The notes below the pieces were generated by a model. That model was not told where the DNA came from. It saw only the letters and a program-made list of their open reading frames with translations, and did not search any database. From positions 32,306 to 96,305 of the forward strand of contig CAIXUG010000089.1 in assembly GCA_903922605.1 (NCBI GenBank): a stretch of DNA of 64,000 nt. The letters are read 5' to 3'. Positions 36,090-45,028 of this stretch are shown one piece after another (position 1 is the first letter of the stretch; each line of letters opens with the position of its first letter). The position numbers were made by a program, and so were the translations under genes. Source of the stretch: an uncultured Verrucomicrobiota bacterium (lineage in GTDB: Bacteria > Verrucomicrobiota > Verrucomicrobiia > Limisphaerales > UBA9464).

Positions 36090-36091
36090 CT
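35818..36091. mobile_element. MITE-like element with 29-bp terminal inverted repeats
   Basis: The left end (35818-35846) begins agagcccgtctgaaaattgg; the right end (36063-36091) is its complement. 28 of 29 bases match. The 216-base interior has no credible ORF but contains smaller complementary words (ggccgggggcg, cccggccaaaa, ttttcgcggtgggggcc facing ccaccgcgaaaa). Total 274 bp. The right end overlaps the stop codon of the M56 peptidase gene. Flanking bases aactg and aaccg could be an imperfect target duplication. It looks like a non-autonomous element. Confidence 0.75.
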
Positions 36092-37169
36092 AACCGACCA
36101 GAACACCCGGCCCACCGGCGGGAGCCACCCAATGGACGGCCACCGGCACCTCCGTGCCTTCCGGCACGACGCGTGGCTCCGCATCGGTGAACCCCACACA
36201 TACCAGTGCCAGCCAGGTGCAAAAACCGACCACCCAGGTGCGGGCACCCGGCCGGTAGGTCGCAATGGCTCTCATCCGGTGGACCAAAGGCTCCAAATCA
36301 TCCTGCGCGCTGCCGAGGATGCCGGCCATTGCCGGGCTGGCGATCGCATCCGGCCGGCCGCCGACCCGCTCCAGCAGCTTGAGCAGGGTTTCGCCATACA
36401 TGCGGCTGGCCTGGGGCTGGGCGGCCAGCGCGCAGGCGTCGCACGCCTCTTCGCGGTCGGCCCGCAGCGAACGGGTGACCAGCCAGGCCAGCGGATTGAA
36501 CCAGTGCAGGGTTTCCACGGCGGCCAGCACCCAGTTGAGGGCGATGTCGCTCCGGCGCAGATGCGCCAGCTCATGCAGGAAAACCAGGCGGAGCTCGTCG
36601 TGCGTGAGTTCATTGACCAGCCCGACCGGCAGCAGCAGCCGCGGGCGGAAAAAGCCGAGGAGGCATGGGCTCCTGATTTTCGACGACTCCAGGATCGCGA
36701 CTGGAGTGGTCAAACCCGACACCTCCTTGCATCTGTTCAGGAGCCACCATGCCTCCCACGAATCCAATGGTTTCGCCTGGTAGCGCAGCCAGACCGTCCA
36801 AAGCCAGCCCACCATCACCCGGACGAGCAGGGCCGTGGCCACGCTCAGCCAGAACCAGCAGACCCAAGGCTGTTCCAGCCACCGATAGGCCTGGCTGGAA
36901 AGCTCTTCCGGAAGCCAGAACGTGAAGGCTTCCGGTTGCGCCAGCCGCTGTGGGGCGGCAAAAAGGTTAAAAATGCTGACGGGGCTGGGCAGGGAAAACG
37001 GCCAGGCCAGACGGACAATGACCAGCAGCCAGAGCCGGCAACGCCAGCGGGCCTCCAGATGTGGCCCCAGAAGGCGGCAAACCAACCAGATGGCGACAGC
37101 CAATACGGAAGCCTGGACGGAGGATCGTCCAAGCTGGCCCAAAAAGTCGGCTAAGGGATCTGCGGTCAT
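36090..37169 (-). CDS. M56-family (BlaR1/MecR1-type) membrane metallopeptidase
   Basis: 359 residues. There are three N-terminal hydrophobic segments (VQASVLAVAIWLVCRLLG, WRCRLWLLVIVRLAWPF, VCWFWLSVATALLVRVMV), then the zinc protease domain with [18 protein letters not shown] and ADREEACDACAL, and a final hydrophobic segment. BlaR1-type proteins sense a cell-wall signal and cleave a BlaI-type repressor. No penicillin-binding sensor domain follows, so the signal is not clear. It is next to a BlaI-like gene in the same orientation, 45 bases apart. The stop lies in the end of the MITE, which could have altered the C-terminus. Confidence 0.85.
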   Translation of the reverse strand: MTADPLADFLGQLGRSSVQASVLAVAIWLVCRLLGPHLEARWRCRLWLLVIVRLAWPFSLPSPVSIFNLFAAPQRLAQPEAFTFWLPEELSSQAYRWLEQPWVCWFWLSVATALLVRVMVGWLWTVWLRYQAKPLDSWEAWWLLNRCKEVSGLTTPVAILESSKIRSPCLLGFFRPRLLLPVGLVNELTHDELRLVFLHELAHLRRSDIALNWVLAAVETLHWFNPLAWLVTRSLRADREEACDACALAAQPQASRMYGETLLKLLERVGGRPDAIASPAMAGILGSAQDDLEPLVHRMRAIATYRPGARTWVVGFCTWLALVCVGFTDAEPRVVPEGTEVPVAVHWVAPAGGPGVLVG

Positions 37170-37213
37170 GGCGGCAGGGTGGCAGCCGCACTAAGCAAAA
37201 GCCGGGCCAAAGG

Positions 37214-37585
37214 TTACTGCTCTTCCAGCACTTTCCGGAGTTCCTTGACCTGTTTCGGGGACAGCTTCCGGTGCTCCACAAAGTGGGCGACCATGGTCTG
37301 CAGGGAGCCACCGAAAACCCGCTCCAAAAAGGAGGAACTGGCGGCGTTGACGCAGTCCCGCTCCTTGACCAGTGGCCGGTACACGTAGGCCCGACCGTCG
37401 AGGTCATAGCCGAGCGCGCCTTTTTTCACCAGGCGGTTGAGCAGGGTTTTGGCGGTCACCGGATGCCAGGTCGCGTCCTCCTTGAGCAACTGGTCGATGA
37501 TGTCGGCTGCGGTGACGGGGTTTTTCGCCCAGACCACCCGCATGATTTCCCATTCGGTTTCGGAGATACGTGGAAGATTGGCCAT
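37214..37585 (-). CDS. BlaI/MecI-family transcriptional repressor
   Basis: 123 residues. A winged helix starts LPRISETEWEIMRVVWAK, continues TAADIIDQLLKEDATWHPVTAKTLLNRLVKKGALGYDLDGRAYVYRPLV, and ends in a dimerising tail. It pairs with the M56 peptidase directly downstream, as in BlaI/BlaR1. The usual cleavage region (SSSFLERVFGGS) is present. Such repressors bind operators in front of their own operon; no certain TACA-type palindrome was found upstream. The regulated beta-lactam or cell-wall gene is not in the window. Confidence 0.9.
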   Translation of the reverse strand: MANLPRISETEWEIMRVVWAKNPVTAADIIDQLLKEDATWHPVTAKTLLNRLVKKGALGYDLDGRAYVYRPLVKERDCVNAASSSFLERVFGGSLQTMVAHFVEHRKLSPKQVKELRKVLEEQ

Positions 37586-37710
37586 AAAACTGGCGGAATG
37601 TGGTTACGGCTGTGAACTGACTGACGTTTATGCCCGTGAACACGCCTTGTCAACAGCGACTTGGCAGTAACTCGCAAATGGGTCGTGTCAGCGTCCCGCC
37701 GCCGGCAACC

Positions 37711-39117
37711 CTAGCGGACCGGTAACAGGCTGTAGGCCAAGAGGGAAAAGCCCATGCCGGCCAGCCCGACGATGGTTTCACAGACGGTCCACGTCCGGAA
37801 CGTCTGCCCCACGGTCAGCCCCAGGCAGTCCTTCACGATCCAGAAGCCTGAATCATTCAGATGCGACAGGAACAACGAGCCGCAGCCGATGGCCACGATG
37901 ATCAGCGCGATGTGGTTCGGGGTGAGCTCGGGATGCAGCAGCAGCACCGGCACCAGCAGCCCGGAGGCCGTGGTGATCGCCACCGTGGCCGAGCCGGTCG
38001 CCACGCGGATGAAGGACGAGACCAGCCAGCCGTAGAGCAGCGGCGACAGATGGGCCTCCTGCCCCGCCCGGCCGATGGATTCGGCCACACCGCTGTCGCG
38101 CAGCACGCGGGCGAAGCCGCCGCCGCCCCCCACCACCAAAATGGTCATGCCCACACTGCCGATGCACTGTTCGGTGAATTTCCATACCTCGGCGCGGGTG
38201 TAGCCGCAGCCCGTCCCCAGTGACCACGCGGCGAAGAGCACCGCCAGCAGAAGGGCGATGGTCGGGCTGCCGATGAAGCTGGCCGTCTCCCGGACCGAGT
38301 TGCCTTTCGGCAGGCAGAGTTCCGCCACCGTGGCCATCAGCATGAGGCCGACGGGCAACAGGATGGAAAACAGGGTCAGCCCGAAGCCTGGCGGCCGAAA
38401 ACCGGCGGCCACCGATTTGCTCTTCGGCGGCATCGGCGGCGGGTTAGCCGTGATTTTCCCGGAAATCAGCTTCGCATACAGCGGCCCGGCCACCGCCGCC
38501 GTGGGAATCCCGATGACAAAACCCCAGATCAGCACCAGCCCCATGTTCGCCTTCAGCGCTTCGACCGCCACGACCGGGCCGGGATGCGGCGGCATCACGC
38601 CATGCATCACCGACAGGCAGGACAGCAGCGGCAGAGTCAGCCGCAGGAAGGGCTGCTTGGTCTCATGCGTGAGCGTGAGCAGGATGGGCAGAAGCAGGAT
38701 CAAACCGACTGCAAACCAGGTGGTCAGGCCGATGGTCAGCGCCAGTGCCATGATGCACCACTGGATGCGGTTCGCGCCGAAGAAGGCGGCGAAGCGCTTC
38801 GCCAGCACCTCCGCCCCGCCCGACTCCGCGAGCAGCCGCCCCAGCATCGTGCCAAAGCCGATGACGGCCGCGATGCCGCCCATGGTCGCGCCCAGACCGT
38901 CGGAAAAGGACTTGGCGATGGCCAGGACCGTGTAGGGCGTTTCCTTGCCCGCCGAGTCCTTCAGCAGCTGCCCCATCGCCACCGCGCCACCGCCGACAAT
39001 CAGCGAGGCCAGCAGCAGCGCGATGAAGGCGTTGACCTTGTAGCGAGTGATGAGCAGCACCAGCGTACCGATCGCAAGTAGGGCCAGCGCAATGAGTTTC
39101 CAATCGGCGGCATTCAT
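37711..39117 (-). CDS. GntP-family gluconate:H+ symporter
   Basis: 468 residues with about 12-14 hydrophobic segments. Family marks are YKVNAFIALLLASLIVG, FGTMLGRLLAESGGAEVLAK, LTWFAVGLILLLPI-like (LTTWFAVGLILLLPILL), VMHGVMPPHPGPVVAVEAL, VGGGGGFARVLRDSGV, ATGSATVAITTASGLLVP, and HLNDSGFWIVKDCLGL. GntP members import gluconate or related sugar acids with protons. No gluconate kinase is nearby, so the substrate is inferred. Monocistronic, followed by nothing obvious before the BlaI-like gene. Confidence 0.9.
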   Translation of the reverse strand: MNAADWKLIALALLAIGTLVLLITRYKVNAFIALLLASLIVGGGAVAMGQLLKDSAGKETPYTVLAIAKSFSDGLGATMGGIAAVIGFGTMLGRLLAESGGAEVLAKRFAAFFGANRIQWCIMALALTIGLTTWFAVGLILLLPILLTLTHETKQPFLRLTLPLLSCLSVMHGVMPPHPGPVVAVEALKANMGLVLIWGFVIGIPTAAVAGPLYAKLISGKITANPPPMPPKSKSVAAGFRPPGFGLTLFSILLPVGLMLMATVAELCLPKGNSVRETASFIGSPTIALLLAVLFAAWSLGTGCGYTRAEVWKFTEQCIGSVGMTILVVGGGGGFARVLRDSGVAESIGRAGQEAHLSPLLYGWLVSSFIRVATGSATVAITTASGLLVPVLLLHPELTPNHIALIIVAIGCGSLFLSHLNDSGFWIVKDCLGLTVGQTFRTWTVCETIVGLAGMGFSLLAYSLLPVR

Positions 39118-39171
39118 GGTGAACGCCGCCAGCGTGGCATGACACTTACCCGAGGGGAAGCCCGGTGAACG

Positions 39172-39233
39172 CCAGGGAACGATCTTCAGGGAGATCGTTC
39201 CCTGGCCCTACGGCCTGCTGGCTGGCAGGCCTA
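39172..39233. repeat. Hairpins between gntP-like gene and rmuC
   Basis: A perfect 14-bp stem (ccagggaacgatct, loop tcaggg, complement; 39172-39205) is followed by gcctgctggctggcaggc-type pairing up to 39229. It belongs to the same GGCTGGCAGG word family as the repeat at 24635. It could end the leftward rmuC transcript. Confidence 0.7.
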
Positions 39234-40670
39234 CTCGACCGCCGGCGGCAGGCGCAGGGTCGCATCCAGCGGTGGCATGTCCGGCAACTCCCGGGACGCG
39301 TTTGCAATACCGAGCTTTTGCAAACGCTCACCCGAAGGTCTCACGCGTGACTCATAGCTGCCGACCGCTTGGTTGAAGGCCTTGTTGGCAGACTCCAGGC
39401 CGCCGCGAATGTTCTCAAGATATTTGGCGAACACGACGACGCGCTCAAAAAGCTCCTGCGCCGCCGTCGCGATCTTCTGCGCGTTTTCCGTCTGCGACTG
39501 GTGCTGCCAACTGACTGAGACGGATCGCAACAGCGCAATCAATGAGGCCGGCGTGGCGAGCAGGATCCGTCGCTCCGCCGCCCACACAATCAGATTGGGA
39601 TCACCTTCCAGCGCCGCGCTGAACAGGGATTCTGCCGGCAGGAACAGCACCACATAATCCAGTGCATTGGAAAATGCTTTGGGATAATCGCGGTCCGCCA
39701 GTTCCTTGATGGTGTCACGCAATTTCTTCGCGTGTGCCGCCAGCGCGTCAGCCCGCTTGGTGCCGTCGGCCTCGTTGAGGGCGTTCAGGAAATCGAGGTC
39801 GGGTACCTTGGAATCCACGATGATGAAGCGGTCGCCGGGTAGCTTCACAATGAGATCCGGCTTGCGGTCCCCTTCCTGCACCTGTTCGGTGAAGTCACAG
39901 TGGGCGCTGAGTCCCGCCGCCTCGACCACGCGCCGCAGCGTTTCCTCGCCCCAGCGCCCGCGTGCCTGGTTGCTCGACAGCACCACGCGCAACCGCTGCG
40001 TCTCACCCGAGAGCGTCAGGCTTTGGGCCGCCAGCCCATCCAGCTGCTGCTTCACCTGCCCCAGCACATCGGTCTGCTGGGCCTCGGCCTGCTGCAACCG
40101 CTGCTGGTAGGCCCGGAGCTGCTCCTCCAGCGGCTTCACCAGCGCCGCGACGCTCTCCTGCCGCTGCGCCAGATCGCCCGAGGCCGTGGCCTGAAACTTG
40201 GCAAACGTCTCGTTGGCCAGCCGCAGAAACTCCGGGGTGTTCGCGCTGAGGGCCTCGGCGGCCAGCGCCTTGAACTGATCGCGCAGCACCTGCAGCGCCC
40301 GGTCGTTTGCGGCGCGCAGTTCCACAAGCTGCTCGGCGCGCTTCTGCGCGTCCGCCCGCGCCACGGCCAGCTCCGTGTCCTGGGTGGCCTGTCGCTCGCG
40401 GATGACGGTGAGCTGCTGCGTGGCCGCTGCGGCCTCCTGGGCACGCGCAGACGCGAGTTGTTCCGCCGCGCTCCGGCTGGCCTCGGCCGCCGCCTTGGCA
40501 GCTCTGGCCTCGGAGGCGGCGGCACGGACAGCAGTCAGTTCCGTTTCGCGCGCGATGAGCTGCGTGCGAAGCTCGCTTTCCACCCGCGTGTCCGGCACGC
40601 CCTTCTTCAGGGCACGCAACAACCAGCCCAGCACAACCCCGATCAGGAGTCCGAGCACGATGCAGACCAT
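39231..40670 (-). CDS. rmuC: DNA recombination protein RmuC
   Basis: About 479 residues from ATG 40670; an ATG at 40718 is also in frame. N-terminal transmembrane anchor VCIVLGLLIGVVLGWLL, a long Ala/Gln/Glu-rich coiled coil (about 30-220), then the RmuC core: QARGRWGEETLRRVVEAAGLSAHCDF, DGKPD-like GDRKPDLIVKLPGDRFIIVDSKVP, VVLFLPAESLFSAALEGDPNLI, ASLIALLRSVSVSW. RmuC limits DNA inversions between short inverted repeats, likely as a nuclease on stalled structures. That role is notable in a genome with so many inverted repeats. Confidence 0.9.
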   Translation of the reverse strand: MVCIVLGLLIGVVLGWLLRALKKGVPDTRVESELRTQLIARETELTAVRAAASEARAAKAAAEASRSAAEQLASARAQEAAAATQQLTVIRERQATQDTELAVARADAQKRAEQLVELRAANDRALQVLRDQFKALAAEALSANTPEFLRLANETFAKFQATASGDLAQRQESVAALVKPLEEQLRAYQQRLQQAEAQQTDVLGQVKQQLDGLAAQSLTLSGETQRLRVVLSSNQARGRWGEETLRRVVEAAGLSAHCDFTEQVQEGDRKPDLIVKLPGDRFIIVDSKVPDLDFLNALNEADGTKRADALAAHAKKLRDTIKELADRDYPKAFSNALDYVVLFLPAESLFSAALEGDPNLIVWAAERRILLATPASLIALLRSVSVSWQHQSQTENAQKIATAAQELFERVVVFAKYLENIRGGLESANKAFNQAVGSYESRVRPSGERLQKLGIANASRELPDMPPLDATLRLPPAVE

Positions 40671-40872
40671 ACGTTCGACCAACAGCACGTCCCGAGTGAC
40701 GGCCGAGGCCGACACCATCGCAATGGAAAAGTTCGCGTGCCAAAAACTGGATAGGGTTGTGTTGGTTGAACGCCATCGAGCTGTCCCGGTCTGAGCACAG
40801 CCACCCGAAAATCCAGCTCGCCAGCCAGAGTTCGGGAGGCAGTAATCACATCAATCTGATCAGGAGTTTGAT

Positions 40873-43371
40873 ATGTCGTTCTTCCCCCGCCTCCTACCCG
40901 TGATGACATTGTGCGTTGGCGTCGTGGCCGGCGTGGTGGTGACTCGCAAGTCGGCATCCTCCGCAGCGGCCGCTCCCTCCACTCAGACCGCCACCCCAAC
41001 GGCAGAAGGCGTCGCAAAGTCCGGCACCAAACCCTCACCACCCGCGACCTTTGCCATGATGTCGGCGGACATCGAGGCCCGGATGCGCAAGGCCATGGCG
41101 GCACCGGGAAACCGGCGTTGGCGGCTGATGCAGCAGCTGGTGTTGCAGTTACGGCCGGAAGAATTCGCCGCCGCGCTGGCGGCCGCCGAGCGATTGCCCC
41201 GGAATGAACGGTACAACTTTCGGTCCCAGATCCTCGAACGCTGGGCCGAGGTGGATCCGCAGGCGGTATTGGCGCAGGCCGACACCACGAAAAACCGCTG
41301 GGAACGGCAGAACGCACGCAGCAGCGCCCTGCGTGAATGGGGACGCACCGATGTGGACGCCGCCATGCAGTGGGCCCGCGATCACTCAACGGGCAGTGAG
41401 CAGCGCCAGCTGATCGCCGCCGCCATCGGCGGGCTCGCCCAGAGCGATCCCGACCGCGCCTTGAAACTCATGGAGGCATTGCCCCCGGGACAGCAGCGGA
41501 CGGTGCGCCAGAGCGTCGTGTCAGCACTGGCCGAGATGGATCCCTCGCGCGCCGCCGATCTGGCGCTGAAATATGCCCGTTCGTCCCGTTATGGCTACGG
41601 TGGACCGGATGAGAGTCAGCTTGGCGAGGTGCTCGGCACCTGGATGCGGAAGGATTCTGCCGGTGCGCTCGCCTGGCTTCAGGGACAGCCCGAATCCGTC
41701 CGCCGGAAGCAGGCGGTGCTGCAGGCCATCGAGCAGGCCGCCGGCTCCGCCCCCGAGGCGGCGCTGCAGATGGTGGGATTGCTTCCCGCCGGCCAGAAGC
41801 GCGACGAGGCCCTCGGAAATGTGCTGCGCCAGCTCGCCGATTCGGATGCCGATGCCATGCAGCGCTGGCTGACCGCGCAACCGGAAGGCAAGGACCGCAC
41901 CCGTGGTCAGATCGCCCTGGCCGGCAGCCTGGTGGCCACCGATCCGCTGCGCGCGACGCAGCTGCTCCAGAACCTCAAGGGCCTCAGCAACAACGACCGC
42001 TGGGCCTTCCAAAATGTGGCAAACGAATATGCCCAGCGCGATCCCCAGGCCGCCCTCGCCTGGGCGCAATCGCTCACCGACGTGCAGTCGCGTGATCAGG
42101 CCGTCAATGGCGCCCTCGCCGGCTGGGCGGCGGACAAGCCCGAGGAGGCCGCCAGTTTCGCGCTGGGCCTCCCTTCCGGTCGGGCCAAAAACCAGGCCAT
42201 CGCCCAGCTCGCCCAGGCCTGGGCCCAGGCCGATCCGGAGGCGGCCTTGTCGTGGTTGAAACAGGTGCCCAACGTGACCGCCCAGCGCGAGGCCATTCAG
42301 CAGATCGTCTGGAACGTCGCCCAATCCCGCCCCGATCTGGCGGCGGATGTGATCAGTTCGATGCCGAACGGTCAGACCCAGCTCGACAGTTATCGCCAGC
42401 TGGCCGAACGGTGGGCCGACTCGGATCCGGACGCCGCCATTGAATGGGCGCGCGGGCTGAAGGACACCAAAAGCCGGGACGAAGCCCTGAAGGCGCTTTC
42501 CTGGCGCTGGGCCGAGACGGATGCCAAGGGCGCGGCCGAATATGCGCGCGATCTGCCCCCCGGAGACCTGCGGACGCAACTGCTCACTTCGGCCGCCGGA
42601 CAATGGGCCTGGAAAGACCCCAAGGAGGCCGCCGATTTTGCCCTGGCCCTGCCGGCCGATGCTTCCCGCCAGAGCCTCCTGGAAAACATCGCCTCCGGGT
42701 GGAGCGCCCAGGATCCCAAAGCCGCCGCCGAATTTGCCGCCAAACTTCCCGCCGGGGCGGCGCAGGATGCCGTCTATAAGCAGGTCGCCGGGGCCTGGGC
42801 AAACCAGGACCCGCAGGATGCCCTGAACTGGGCCAACTCGCTGACCTCCACCAGCGCGCGGTCGGGCGCCTTGGAAAGTGTGCTGGCCGTCTGGGCCAGA
42901 CAATCGCCCCAGGATGCCGCCGCCTATGTATCCCAGTTGCAGGCCGGTGCCGGCCTCGAGGGCGGCGTGAAATCGGTAGTGGCCGGGCTGGCCGCGACCG
43001 ATCCCGCCTATGCCGCGAAGTGGGTGGATCAGTTCCCGGCGGGCCAGATGCGCGATGACGCCCAAAACGCCATTATCGGGCGCTGGGCGGGCGATGATGC
43101 CGCCGCCGCCGCCGCCTGGCTGAACACGATGCCTGACGGGAAAGGCCGCCAGGATGCCGTGGAGACTTTTGTAAATCAGGTAACCAGCCAGCAGCCCGAT
43201 CTCGCCTGGGCGTGGGCTTCGACGCTGACCAACCCGGACCTGCGCGACCGCGCCCTCGAAAACTCCGCGAAAAACTGGCTCAAGGTGGATGAAACCGCCG
43301 CCCGGGCAGCCATCGACCAGTCGGGCCTGCCGGACGACGTCAAAAAACGGCTGCTCCAACCCGGTGGTTAA
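40873..43371 (+). CDS. Exported protein with about 22 tandem 32-residue helical repeats
   Basis: 832 residues. The N-terminal hydrophobic segment LPVMTLCVGVVAGVVV is a signal or anchor. After a Pro/Thr/Ala-rich linker, from about residue 118 to the end, tandem 32-residue units follow the consensus W-A-x-x-D-P-x-x-A-x-x-W-A-x-x-L-P-x-G-x-x-R-x-x-A. Typical units are WADSDPDAAIEWARGL and WAETDAKGAAEYARDL. The periodic Trp/Ala pattern suggests an alpha-solenoid, TPR- or HEAT-like, probably a periplasmic protein-binding scaffold. A good ribosome site, aggag, lies about seven bases before the ATG. No enzyme motif; function unknown. Confidence 0.85.
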   Translation: MSFFPRLLPVMTLCVGVVAGVVVTRKSASSAAAAPSTQTATPTAEGVAKSGTKPSPPATFAMMSADIEARMRKAMAAPGNRRWRLMQQLVLQLRPEEFAAALAAAERLPRNERYNFRSQILERWAEVDPQAVLAQADTTKNRWERQNARSSALREWGRTDVDAAMQWARDHSTGSEQRQLIAAAIGGLAQSDPDRALKLMEALPPGQQRTVRQSVVSALAEMDPSRAADLALKYARSSRYGYGGPDESQLGEVLGTWMRKDSAGALAWLQGQPESVRRKQAVLQAIEQAAGSAPEAALQMVGLLPAGQKRDEALGNVLRQLADSDADAMQRWLTAQPEGKDRTRGQIALAGSLVATDPLRATQLLQNLKGLSNNDRWAFQNVANEYAQRDPQAALAWAQSLTDVQSRDQAVNGALAGWAADKPEEAASFALGLPSGRAKNQAIAQLAQAWAQADPEAALSWLKQVPNVTAQREAIQQIVWNVAQSRPDLAADVISSMPNGQTQLDSYRQLAERWADSDPDAAIEWARGLKDTKSRDEALKALSWRWAETDAKGAAEYARDLPPGDLRTQLLTSAAGQWAWKDPKEAADFALALPADASRQSLLENIASGWSAQDPKAAAEFAAKLPAGAAQDAVYKQVAGAWANQDPQDALNWANSLTSTSARSGALESVLAVWARQSPQDAAAYVSQLQAGAGLEGGVKSVVAGLAATDPAYAAKWVDQFPAGQMRDDAQNAIIGRWAGDDAAAAAAWLNTMPDGKGRQDAVETFVNQVTSQQPDLAWAWASTLTNPDLRDRALENSAKNWLKVDETAARAAIDQSGLPDDVKKRLLQPGG

Positions 43372-43588
43372 GCCGTGAAGCCGACCGTTGGGTTTCCAAG
43401 CAAGGCGACTTGTTTCAACCTGCCATAGGACCGCAACCGTGGAGCGGCAGTTTGCAACCACTGCACAGCAGGTCTCGGGTACGGTTTCACGCACGAACCC
43501 AACGAATCATTGGGAAAACGCCGGCTGCACTTGCCAAAGCGCCATTGGCATTCCTCATGCAGGGCTTGGTGGAGTTCCTTCATTTGCG

Positions 43589-43882
43589 ATGAAAACTACC
43601 AGCGTCATTGTACCTTGGCCTCAAGGCCTCCATCTCCGGCCAGCCGCCCGCCTCGCCCGCATGGCGCAGGGGTTCAGTTCCAAAATCCACCTGCAGTTCG
43701 ATTCCATGGTGGCTGACGCACGCAGCGCACTGAGCCTCCTCCTGCTCAGCGCCAGCCCGGGAACGACCCTGAATCTGAGTGTGGTCGGGGAGGATGAGCA
43801 TGAGGCCATGGCCGCTTTGGAAAATTTCTTTTCCGGCCCGGAAACCGAAGAGCCGGAAGCCCAGCCAGGCGAGACTGCCTAA
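43589..43882 (+). CDS. HPr-family phosphocarrier protein
   Basis: 97 residues from ATG 43589 (MKTTSVIVPWPQGLHLRPA). The phosphorylation site is His15 in GLHLRPAARLAR. The region usually holding the regulatory Ser reads ADARSALSLLLLSASPG, so a Ser is kept. HPr takes phosphate from enzyme I and passes it to EII sugar transporters or regulators. No PTS genes lie nearby. It has a 10-residue acidic tail (EEPEAQPGETA) beyond the usual end. Upstream in-frame codons are not protein-like. Confidence 0.88.
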   Translation: MKTTSVIVPWPQGLHLRPAARLARMAQGFSSKIHLQFDSMVADARSALSLLLLSASPGTTLNLSVVGEDEHEAMAALENFFSGPETEEPEAQPGETA

Positions 43883-43893
43883 AAGCCCACCCC

Positions 43894-44694
43894 TCAGTGC
43901 TGCGGCAGATGGGTCCCGGCCAAAGCCGTCTCAATGAGGGTGCGGGCATAGGCGTGGTCCGCACTGACGGGAGTGGTGAAATTCATCCCGCGCCGCCAAT
44001 TCGCCGGCGCTTCCGGGTGAAATCCGCAGAGGATCACCCAACCTTTCCCGCAGGTTCCCTGCACCACCGCCGGAGTTCCGTCCGGATATTTGGCCACTGT
44101 CGCACCCCAGCCCGTGAATTGCGGACCATCTTCCCAGTACTGCTCCAGTGTGGGCGAGCCGGCCCCGCTGATGGCGACGGCGGTCTTGTGGATGCCCCGG
44201 TTCACTACCGCATAAAACCCGAACCGTACGCCGGCGGTCAGGTTCAAGCTGTTATGGCCGGTCTCTCCCGCCAGCAGCCCGCCCGCGCAGATGCCCAGAT
44301 AGTTCATCCCCTGCTGCACGGCGTGGCGGACGTTGCTGGTCGCGTTCGTCGTCAGGCGGTCGCCGATAGTGAGGTAATTTCCACCGGGAATGATCATCAG
44401 TTTGTACGCCGAAAGCTGCACTTCGCTCAGGCGGTCTAACTCCTTCGAATTTACTGTCGCATAGCCGAGCTTTCCGTCCCTCAGGATCGCCTCCACCGCC
44501 TTGACGTCATTGGGTGAGGTTCCGGCTCCGTTAAAGAGGAGGATTGGCGGCGGCGTTTTCGGCTCCTCAGGCGTGCAGGCTGTCAGAGCAAGCAAAACAG
44601 GGAGGAAGAGACGGGCGAGGGAACGGATGGCGGCGAAGCCCCTCGAACCGGCCAAATGCAACCAAGGCGATCCGTCTGAGAATTGAGGATGCAC
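43894..44694 (-). CDS. Lipoprotein with glutamine-amidotransferase-like (BPL_N) domain
   Basis: About 266 residues; the start is uncertain, as GTG 44694 opens the frame. The export signal is LARLFLPVLLALTAC, where LTAC is a lipobox. The domain is of the biotin-protein-ligase N-terminal / class I amidotransferase-like type: ILLFNGAGTSPNDVKAV, LMIIPGGNYLTIGDRL, NYLGICAGGLLAGE with the nucleophile-type Cys, and VILCGFHPEAPANWR with His. This fold usually acts in the cytoplasm, so an exported copy is unusual and is known from Planctomycetes and Verrucomicrobia. Its substrate is unknown. Confidence 0.78.
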   Translation of the reverse strand: MHPQFSDGSPWLHLAGSRGFAAIRSLARLFLPVLLALTACTPEEPKTPPPILLFNGAGTSPNDVKAVEAILRDGKLGYATVNSKELDRLSEVQLSAYKLMIIPGGNYLTIGDRLTTNATSNVRHAVQQGMNYLGICAGGLLAGETGHNSLNLTAGVRFGFYAVVNRGIHKTAVAISGAGSPTLEQYWEDGPQFTGWGATVAKYPDGTPAVVQGTCGKGWVILCGFHPEAPANWRRGMNFTTPVSADHAYARTLIETALAGTHLPQH

Positions 44695-44734
44695 TCCCGG
44701 AAGTCAGAGTTCGATTTGCCTCAAAGGGAAGCAT

Positions 44735-44823
<89 letters not shown>

Positions 44824-44906
44824 GCCGAGCGGGGCGCAAGGTGCGAAAGTGGGGCCAAGGGTGCAACTGCTTTTCTTGGGCTTGTGCGGATTGCGCATCG
44901 ATCCAA

Positions 44907-45027
44907 GCAGGACGGAGCGTCCCTCCCGTCCTCCAATTTGTCTTTTTGAACCTAACCCTTTCTCCAAGGCTCCACCCCTTGGCTTCGGCGATGACAGTCA
45001 GAGGACGGGCGGGACGCTCCGTCCTAC
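44907..45027. repeat. REP-like inverted repeat (GTAGGACGGAGCGTCCC family)
   Basis: The left arm (44907-44934) starts gcaggacggagcgtccctcc; the right arm (45001-45027) is its complement at 25 of 27 positions and ends gctccgtcctac. The centre is about 66 bases. It lies between the tRNA-Ser gene and the DUF2752 gene end. A related fragment, gtaggacgggcggccgg, occurs at about 48829. Confidence 0.75.
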
Positions 45028-45028
45028 T

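Noticed and set aside
37586..37710. BlaI-type operator upstream of the repressor gene
   Set aside because: I could not find a convincing TACA-type dyad; weak half-sites only.
41521..43494. Minus-strand frame of 657 codons opposite the repeat protein
   Set aside because: Gly-rich periodic shadow produced by the 32-residue repeats on the plus strand.
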